NCBI GenBank assembly: GCA_028829895.1
Contig: CM054181.1
Coordinates: 14,788,001-14,852,000, forward strand
From: Sinotaia quadrata
Lineage: Eukaryota > Mollusca > Gastropoda > Architaenioglossa > Viviparidae
Length of the DNA: 64,000 nucleotides
Direction: 5' to 3'
Both the position numbers and the translations under genes were made by a program. Shown piece after piece: positions 52,762 to 62,995 of this stretch. Under the pieces are notes generated by a model. It saw nothing but the letters and a program-made list of their open reading frames with translations, ran no database searches and had not been told where the DNA came from. Position 1 is the first letter of the stretch, and each line of letters starts with the position of its first letter.

Positions 52762-55700
52762 CTTTAGTCTTGTCGACCATTGGGGCACCAATGATGAATT
52801 GACCACCAGTTTCCTCCATTCCATTCTGTTCTCTCAAATGTTACAGTTTATCAAATCTAGTTTGGATAGCCCAGTAAAAAAGTTGTAGTTTATTAAATCT
52901 AGTTTGGATAGCCCAGTAAAAAAGTTGTAGTTTATCAAATCTAGTTTGGATAGCCCAGTAAAAAAGTTGTAGTTTATCAAATCTAGTTTGAAAAATTACA
53001 TTTTATCATATTTAATTTAATCAATCTAGTAAAAGTTTAATAGTGCATTAAATCCACTGAAAGTCACTGGGCAGTAAATCTAATTTTAAAAATTTTCAGA
53101 AATTTTGGTAGGTATACATTAAAAACATGTAATCCAACTTTAAATCCAAAAGGTATTATGTATTGATATATGAAACCTTACAATATTTCCAAAATACATC
53201 AACTGTCATAATGGTTTACTGTTACTTTCCTTACTGCTTAACTGTCTTTTCCTTTTTCCTCCTGTGTTTGGTTTATTAATTTCCAAGAAATCATTACTTT
53301 TATAAAATTTAATGTTTTAGTTTGTTTTTATGAAACATTTTTCTGATATACTCTGCTGTCTAAAAGTATACATTCTTAACACTGGCTTTATCTGCATCAC
53401 ACAAGTATCACCTCAAACAGCACACCATATTAGTCAAACTAATACTGTTGACACACCACTCAAATTGGCTACATCACACCACACTTCAAATTATAGCACC
53501 CACGCAATGATTGTTTTTTGCCTTTGGGGGTGTGGTTGGGCAGTTGCCTTTCTATATGTTTTGATTGTTTGTCATGTTGAGTATCCCCATGTTCCTGGGA
53601 TAACATGTATGTAGCATAATCAGACCCCACAGGTGGAGAAGGGGTGGACAGTCGTGAGAACTCATTTTCACTGTCTGTTTAAAGATCAAAGAAATCTAAG
53701 TACATGTCAAAGTCAAACAACTATTTTTAAAAGCAAATAAAGAATCATGATAATACTGCACTTAACAATTTAAATTAAACTTCCTTTGGGGCAATCTTTT
53801 ATATTTTGGGTTATAACATTATTGCTTAATGATCTTTGAAGTTCACCTCAAGTTTTAAAAGTTGACCTCAAGTTTTAAAATGGAAAACTGTACTGTTGAT
53901 GATTGAGCCTCGAGTTGAGAGACGTCTGTTATGGTGTATGTGTAGGGTAGTGAGTGTAGTATAGCATATTGTGATATGGTGTGGTGTGTATGATGCACTG
54001 TGGTATGGTGTGATATAGTTAGTGTAGCATGGTGTGATATAGTGTAGTGCAGTGTGTTAGGGTGTGATATGGTGCAGTGTGGCATGGTGTGATATAGTGT
54101 AGTGCAATGTGGTATGATTTGATATGGTGTGGTGTGTATGATGCAGTGTAGCATGGTGTGATATAGTGTAGTGTGGCATGGTGTGATATACTGTAGTGGC
54201 ATGGTGTGATATGGTGCAGTGCAGTATGGTGTGATACAGTTAGTGTAGCATGGTGTGATATAGTGTAGTGCAGTGTGGTATGGTGTGATATGGTGCAGTG
54301 TGGCATGGTGTGATATAGTATAGTGTGGCTTGGTGTGATTTAGTGTGGTGTGGCATAGTGTGATATGGTGCAGTGCAGTGTGGTATGGTGTAGTGTGGCA
54401 TGTTGTGATATAGTTTGGTGTAGCATGGTGTGATAGGTGCAGTGTGGCTTGGTGTGATATGGTGTAGTGTGGCTTGGTGTGATATGGTGTAGTGTGGCTT
54501 GGTGTGATATGGTGTAGTGTGGCTTGGTGTGATATGGTGTGGTGTGGCTTGGTGTGATATGGTGTGGTGTGGCTTGGTGTGATATGGTGTGGTGTGGCTT
54601 GGTGTGATATGGTGTAGTTTGGAATGTTGTGAAATGATGTGGATTGAGTGGCATGGCATAATGCGTAGAATGACAACTTAGTGTAATTATGCCAAGGCAG
54701 TATGAGAGGGTATGGCATGGCACAGTGTAGATGGCATGGCACAGTGTAGATGGCTTGCAACAGTGTGGCATGACATTTGATGAATGTGGTGAGATATGGC
54801 ATGATGAGGAATGGTGTGATATGGTATGGTGTATCATGGCATGACATAACACAGTATGACTGAATGCAGAATTAAAGGACATAGTGAAGGCTGGTGTGGT
54901 GTGACATTTTTATTATGCTATAGTGTGATACAAGTAAATGGTACAGAAGAGACATGATACTGAAGTTAGATTTCAGATAGTGCAGGGTCTCATTCAACAA
55001 TTCTAATTCAAAATGGTGGTGATTATTTGAAACTATACATGTCAATGACAGACAAAACAGATCTTCTGGAGTTACCTAATCTTTAGGAGAAGTGAAAGCT
55101 GCTATTGGCTGAAGTGGAAGGATGTGTGAGGATGGTAGCATCGAATAACATGGAGATTTCTAAAGTTAATTTTAGGCCTAAGTGAGAAAGATATGTCACA
55201 ACTTTCTTTCATTTTTGTTACAACAAAACATTTCTTTGAATTATCAATACCCAAGTCATATCTAATTAGTGCTGAGGTCTGATCTACTGCACTTTCTTTG
55301 TATTGCTACTGCAAATTTAATCCCACAGTTCATACAGCAGTTCGGCATTTGTTTTCCTTAGTCAGCATCATAAGACATATTTAAAGCTGCCATTTTTCAG
55401 GCATATCTTACATTTAAAGGTGCCATTTTGCATGCCACTTGATAATTTAAAGGTGCTATTTTGCATGCATTTTGGAATGGTAACTCCACAGGTAAAACCT
55501 AGTGATGTTAAATTCAACTTATGCTCAGAAAATGCTATATATCTGACAGTGCTTACATCAACAAAGAAAATGAGGAAAGTCTATTGAAATATTGAAAGTC
55601 TATTGAAAATTTTAACTTTTGTACATGCAGTGCAATTCCATCAACAGCTTTCAATAGTTTTTGACTGGATAGTATTGGTTTCGATTGGTTTGGTAATGCC

Positions 55701-58700
55701 TGATGTGCAGGACTAAGGTGTCAACTGAAGATAAATAATTCCTGGTAATTCATAATTACTGAAAATTCATAACACACATCTAATGTTCTCTTATACCATT
55801 GGCTGATTTTCAGGCTAAAAGTAAATACTTTTGACACTTTTATACATAATTCCTAGGTAATGCAGTGTGCATGCACAAAATTTGTATCTTATGGTCAGTA
55901 ACTTGTATGTCAGTGATTGCTGTTTTAAAAATATATTTTGATGAACTTTCTGGAGGAAACAAAGAAAATAAAAAGCCTAGTAATTACAGAAAGAACAAAT
56001 ATTTTAACAGGAAAACCAATGATAAAAAGCAATGGTTGGTAAAATCAAAACAAAAACAAAAAGAAACTGTACAAGTAATCTTAAATTCTGAAATACTTTT
56101 CAGACAAAGAAATCTGTATAAGTATACTGAATTTAATTACAAAGTCATCGCTTATATTAAGAATTTTCACTTTATATACACGTGTCAAACAAACCTGAGC
56201 TTCCTTCCACTAGATATTCAGCCACACATATTTTGGACTTTGTGTCTTCTTTTTTGGGTATCATTCCTTTGAAAAAAGGGTAAGGATCATCCCAGGGAAT
56301 GACAGAATGCTCCACCCCTTCGTACTCTCTGGTGATGATGAATCCATTTGTGTCAGTGATTGCAAAATCCATGCACTCAAACACAAACTGCTTGAAAGCT
56401 CTGTCGATCTCTGTGTATACACAAAAAAGAAAACAACATAAAACATAAGCAAGTTTTGTGCAGGGAATCTGGATCACTGTGTGTACACACAAAATATCAC
56501 ATAAAACACAAGCAAGTTTTGTGCAGGGAATCTGGATCACTATGAACTAACTCTGTGTGTAAAATAATTCCTTTCCCACATACTGATATAATGATATTAA
56601 AGTGTTTCATGAACATTTGATTTTTAAAATAAGTCTTCTATTCAAACAGACAGATGAAGAAAATAGCTGTATCTGCAGTGAAATATCAAAGGGAGGTGGG
56701 TCACTCCACCCTCTAATATACCGTATCATGTCTGCAAATTTGAGCAGGGAAAAATATGAAAAGCATATCAATGACACCTTTGTTTATCAGCTAAAGTATT
56801 AAAATATAAAAGGCAGCTGGCTTTCATTTTATCAAAACATTTAATTAATGGTAACAACCACATTCTTTTCTTCCTTAAGAAATGTTGACAAAATGAGAAA
56901 TAAAGTCTTTGTAATAGGGAACATGCCAAAATAAGAAAAATAATTGAGAATTCAAACCTACCTGTTGGGTGTGTGAGGGTTTGGTAGGTTAATTACTACT
57001 AATCATCATATACAACAACAATAAAAAAAGAAGAAACTATTTACACATCATCGACTGACACACCTGAAGGAACAAGACCATTGATGGCACAAAACTGAAT
57101 CAACTCTTGCAAGCGAGCAGCCCTTGCACGCGCAACAGCTGATGTTGGTCTTATGGTTTGGCAATGCTTTGCAAAGCTGTGCAAATGCAACATGGATCTC
57201 TCGACATCCTCCAACTGAAACCCATTCACAGGTGACAGATGATGTGTTCGGATGCTTATGCCATCATGCATGTTCATCAGCAGTGGTGGTCTGGGTTCTT
57301 CTGGAGGACGTTGTGGAAGGTCTATGACTTGTGACAAAGACTAAAGAAAATAAATAAATTATGATCATCTTTGGCAGTCAAGAACTGTGTGATCATCCTG
57401 AAATTTAATAATGAGCTAAGGAACCAAAACTTCCACTGCACATGGTGCATAGCAGCTTGCATGCATAAATCAGATATTCCAAGACCTCATTATAGTATAT
57501 GGGTTTTCAGGTACCGCTTCCCCCTTCCCAACTTATATGTTCTACCTCACTTAATATAATTCTGTTTTACTTTGTGTTGGGGCAGTGGGTTTAAACTTCA
57601 TATTTAAACTGTTTTAAGACTACTTCAATTTTTAAATATTTCACTTGTAATCATACAACTCTGACATTAAGTTTTAGAATTGATTTGGTTTATATTCAGG
57701 CGAAAATTTGACACCTTATATTCATCCTCAGAGAGTGCCAACTTAAAGGCAATGCTGCTTAGATAATCAGCCATAGCGATGTGCAGGTTGTCCTGTCTTG
57801 GGGCTGGTGGCTGTTCACTAAATGGTTCTCTGTTCTCCTCAGTTGCAACTACCTGTTCAAATAAAATGGAACATTTTCTACACTATTACTGATGTAAAGA
57901 AAACATAAGTCAGCATCTTAACCAGAGTAAATTGAATGAGAATAAAACATATATTCCAATATGCTGAACAAGAAAAATATTTTTTCTAATCACTCAAATT
58001 GCAAATATGACTGCTAGCTCACTCATGTTCAAGAAATAAAAGAAGCCAAATGTGCATATCAGCTTACATATAAAATTCTCTCTCTGTCTCAGTACAAGCT
58101 AGATTGTGGCATTTCAAGTGTTGCTACTTAATTTATTTCAAGGTTCTCAGTTATGTTTAATGCACAGTTAAAAACTTTCTAAATCAGCAATGCACTTTTT
58201 TATTTATATATTTTTCACTTGCTAGCTAATATTTGTGAGATATATATTAGTTATTTCTGCACAGAAAATGTTTCTGTATATAACTGTAGATAATTATCAC
58301 TGTAGTGGTAGATGTAGTGGTGGTTGTGATGGAAGTTCTTATTGTGGTAGTGATGGTAGTGGTAGTATAATAATGCCCGTGGAGTTGGAGGTAGACTTTG
58401 TGATACAGTGTTAGTATTGGTCAGGTGTGGTAGTGGTAATAATGCCTGTGGAGTTGGAGGTAGACTTTGTGATACAATGTTAGTAATGGTAAGGTGTGGT
58501 AGAGGTGGTAGTGGTAATAATGCCCATGGAGTTGGAGGTAGACTTTGTGATACAATGTTAGTAATGGTAAGGTGTGGTAGTGGTAATAATGCCCATGGAG
58601 TTGGAGGTAGACTTTGTGATACAATGTTAGTAATGGTAAGGTGTGGTAGTGGTGGTAGTGGTAATAATGCCCGTGGAGTTGGAGGTAGACTTTGTGATAC

Positions 58701-61700
58701 AATGTTAGTAATGGTAAGGTGTGGTAGTGGTGGTAGTGGTAATAATGCCAATGGAGTTGGAGGTAGACTTTGTGATACAATGTTAGTAATGGTAAGGGGT
58801 GGTAGTGGTAATAATGCCAATGGAGTTGGAGGTAGACTTTGTGATGCAATGTTAGTAATGGTAAGGTGTGGTAGTGGTGGTAGTGGTAATAATGCCAATG
58901 GAGTTAGAGGTAGATTTTGTGATGCAATGTTATTAATGGTAATGCATGTGTGTGGTAGTGGTGGTAGTGGTGCAGTGCTGGGAGTGGTGTTAGTAGAAGA
59001 TGGAGTGGGGGAGTATGTCTAAACTAAAGATGTGATAGTTATGATAGTGGTAGTTATAGCCAGGCCTGGCTTTAGGGTCTGTGGTGTTCAAAGCAGGATG
59101 CTCTAAGTGAGGCACTGATGTGGTCAGTAGAGAATATCAATTGCTTCTCTCTTTCCCAGTGCAAGGCCCCCAAAGCCCTAGGGCCAGACCTGGTTATAGC
59201 CATAATAATACTGACCTGTTCCAGCATGCAATGAAGTATCAAGGCCACACTAGTGCTCTCTTGTGGTATATTCCTCATCATGTCATTGTAATATCGCAAA
59301 TCAGGTGCATTTGTTGATTCTGGAATATTTGCATCCATTATTACAGATCCAGAGCTGATTGGGGGCAGCTGCCCACCTGGTGTAGAGGATGCACCACCGG
59401 ACTGGCCTTCTGCAATAGAAAAAATATGTGATTGCAAATTAGATAGGGGGAGATTTGAGAAGACTCTAAGCATACTATCTGTGACTGTCATTAAATTTAA
59501 ATTTAACTACCAGTTAAATTTGAAAAAAAGTTGAAAATGAAAATAAAATAAGAAAATGAACAAGATGTTCAAATAAAATGAACAACTTAGACATAATCTG
59601 AAATCTTTGGAGTGCTTTCACAATGAACGTGAGTTGCTTTGATCAGATTAAAGAAGAGTTTTATCATGATAATGATATACATTCTTATGGAAATCAGCTG
59701 TTAAATCTATTTAAGACGAAAGCAGAAAGTAAATGAAGCACTGTTTACATCAATTACACTGCTCGTATCTAGCGTGGCTAGAACCTTCACCTCTTAATTT
59801 GCTGAAAGTTATGTTGAAACAGGCCCCATTTTCTTTCCTTTTCAATTTAACTATAGATAAGTTCTGGTACTTTTATCTTGGTTTATTTATTAAAAGAAAC
59901 CTTTGCTATCTTTATCTTCCAATTTGTTGAAAGTTATTTTGAAATTGTTTCCTTCTCAATTTACGTATAGACAAGTCCTAGAACTCTTATCTCAATTTAT
60001 CTTTTAAAAAGAACTTGATATCTTTATATCTCAATTTACTGAAAGTTATCATGAAACAGGCTCCCTTTTCTTTCTTTTTCAGTTTACCTTACAGACAAGT
60101 TCTGATGCTTTTATTGTAATGTATATAAAGAAAGGTCTTAATATCTTGATATCTCAGTTTAGTTAAAGTTATCTTATAACTGTCTATTTGTTCATTCTCA
60201 GTTTATCCATAGACAAATTCAGATATTTTTATATTAATTTACCCAAAGAAAGACTTGGATACCGTTTATCTTTATTGTTTATTTATGAGAATTGAAGTCA
60301 GTACCTATACATTTCTACATTTACATGAATAATAAAAATTATGTCTTGGTTATTTGTAGGAAAGTCTTCATACTTTAAATTTACTTGAGTGATATCAGGT
60401 TTTTGTCTCACAATTTATCTTTAGGAAAGCCTTAATATTGTCAATTTACATGAATAATAAAATTATGCCTTTGTGCTTTTATCCCACAAAATTTAGCTGT
60501 AGGAAAGTCTCCATACTTTAAATTTACAAGGTTGAGATGTTTTTATTTCACAATTTATCTATAGGGAAAGTCTTGACACTACATTTCCATAAATTTACTT
60601 CAATCTTCCTAAAATCAATCCTGAACATTTATTTTTTTTAATTTACCTTCTGTTAATTTTATTACTTTACCTTTCAATTTACCTAATACTTAGTCTTGAT
60701 ATTTTCATCTCTCAATCTGCCTAATGGCAAACCTTAATCCCTTCATCTCTCAATCTGCCTAATGGCAAACCTTAATCCCTTCATCTCTCAATCTGCCTAA
60801 TGGCAAACCTTAATCCCTTCATCTCTCAATCCGCCTAATGGCAAACCTTAATCCCTTCATCTCTCAATCTGCCTAATGGCAAACCTTAATCCCATCTCTC
60901 AATCTGCTTAGACATGTGTTGATAGCTTCATTTCTCAATAATCATGATGGTATATTTGGGTAGACATATTCAAGAACCAATTAATATCTAAAAGTGAGTC
61001 ACAGTGTTTGATTCTGACCCACAAACATGTTGGGCCTATGAAAGATCAGCCATTATGCACCGTTACATATGAACTTTTTGTTACACAAGGGTCTAATGAG
61101 TAAAAGAACTCTAAATTCAGACATGAAAGAAAATAAGGGTACATGACCCATAGTTATACACAGTATTGCATTCTGATAAGAAGGGAAATAACTCTATATT
61201 AAAAAGCATGAAAGAAATTTACAGTTCTTCTACTTAACTTTAAAATTGGTATTGCACACTAATTCAAAGGAAATAATATACACTTAAAGCCACAAAGCAA
61301 AATCACAGTAATGACCTGCTTTTTCAACTAGAACTACGCTGATAACATAAACAATTATTCTAAATATAAAGAAAGAAAATCACAATTGAATATAATAATA
61401 TTAATATTATTAATTATATTATAATATTTGTTAATATTGTTAACAAAACTGTACTAATAATAAGGGGATAGAAAAACAAAATCAGATTTTTTCCTGTGAT
61501 TTTACTTCATTCTAAATTAATGAGTTACCTGCACCACCTACAATCTTCTCCTGTGGTAAAAGAGTAAGTAAGGGAACTTCTATAAGCTTGAGATTTTGAA
61601 GATATGTGTAATAGAGTCGTCTTGCATCATGCAAGTCATAAATCATAGTTGCTATGTCCTCAAATATGGCTAGGCCAAATTGCATCTGGTAGAAAGATAA

Positions 61701-62908
61701 TGGAACATTGGTTACATATTGCATGGGCAAATGAAATAAATAAATTAAAATATTTTTATTTTACACATCATGTTACTTATTGTATAAAAGGTGGACAGCT
61801 CAACAATCCTTATCCAAAGAGTGGTTGTCTGGAAATATTCCAGCTATCCCAATCATCCACACCTAGATCTTAGAACCACCCAGTTCTTCACTTTGTGACT
61901 ATCTTATTGTCATCATCATCATCATCATCATCATCAACAACAACAACCAGTAAAGAGAGTCAAATTCTCCCATTGTCAACCTATAAGTGATAATGCCTAA
62001 TAAATGAAAAGTTCATGTAGGCCTCAAGTGAAACAGTGCTAGCAAAACATGTTTTTAAAAAAAAATATCCAAGAAGTGGTTTCAATAATATTAGGTAATA
62101 ACACTATAAAATTATGTTCATTTCACTTACCACACAACATAGAGAAGGAGCAGTAAAGTTAAGTAATACTAACCCTTTGTTCAGGGTCATCAAAGTTGAC
62201 TGGAAGCAAAAGTGCTTTGACTTCATAATCCAGACGAGCAATGTCATGAAGTTTAGAGGAGTCTTGATTATTGCGCAGCAAATGCAGAATGTCTTTCCAA
62301 AATGTAAAAATATTGTGAGACTGCTTCCGCTTTTCTATCCTTGCTGCCTCTTCAGCAGCTGCACAGACATCAATACAATCATGCTGATCATACAAATTAG
62401 CTTCAAAAGTTCATAAAGCAAAGATCTATAAGTTTATCAAGCTTTTAAATATAAAAACTGTACTGCTGATTCCTAGTATTAAGAAAGTACTATCATAGTA
62501 AATAAGCTTCATAAAAATTAATGGTTAAGAATTTTCAACATCATTACTGGTAAGCAAACTTCAAAACAATTAATTATAGTAAACTTTAAAATCATTACTA
62601 GAAACATGATTCAAAATCTTTAATGTCAGTAAATTTCAAAATCATTAGTGATTAACATTCTCTAAAATCATTAATGGTTTGTATGTTTTAAAAACTTTAG
62701 CCTTTAATCTCTTAATGTCAGAAAACTGAAGAATCATTAAGACACTTTTAAATCATTTAAGGTTAGCATTCTCAAAAGATATATTGTATAAAGGGTGGAC
62801 AGCTCAACAATCCTTATCCAAAGAGTGGTTGTCTGGAAATATTCCAGCTATCCCAATCACCCACACCTAGATCTTAGAACCACCCAGTTCTTTGTGACTA
62901 TCTTATTG

Positions 62909-62995
<87 letters not shown>

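Noticed and set aside
53855..54882. Minus-strand ORFs up to 330 codons
   Set aside because: These are monotonous His/Thr/Pro/Ser repeats from a GT-rich minisatellite, open in several frames at once.
58251..59022. Overlapping ORFs of 215 and 204 codons on opposite strands
   Set aside because: Both come from a repeat whose unit variation is in multiples of three, with the same unit sequence on both strands.
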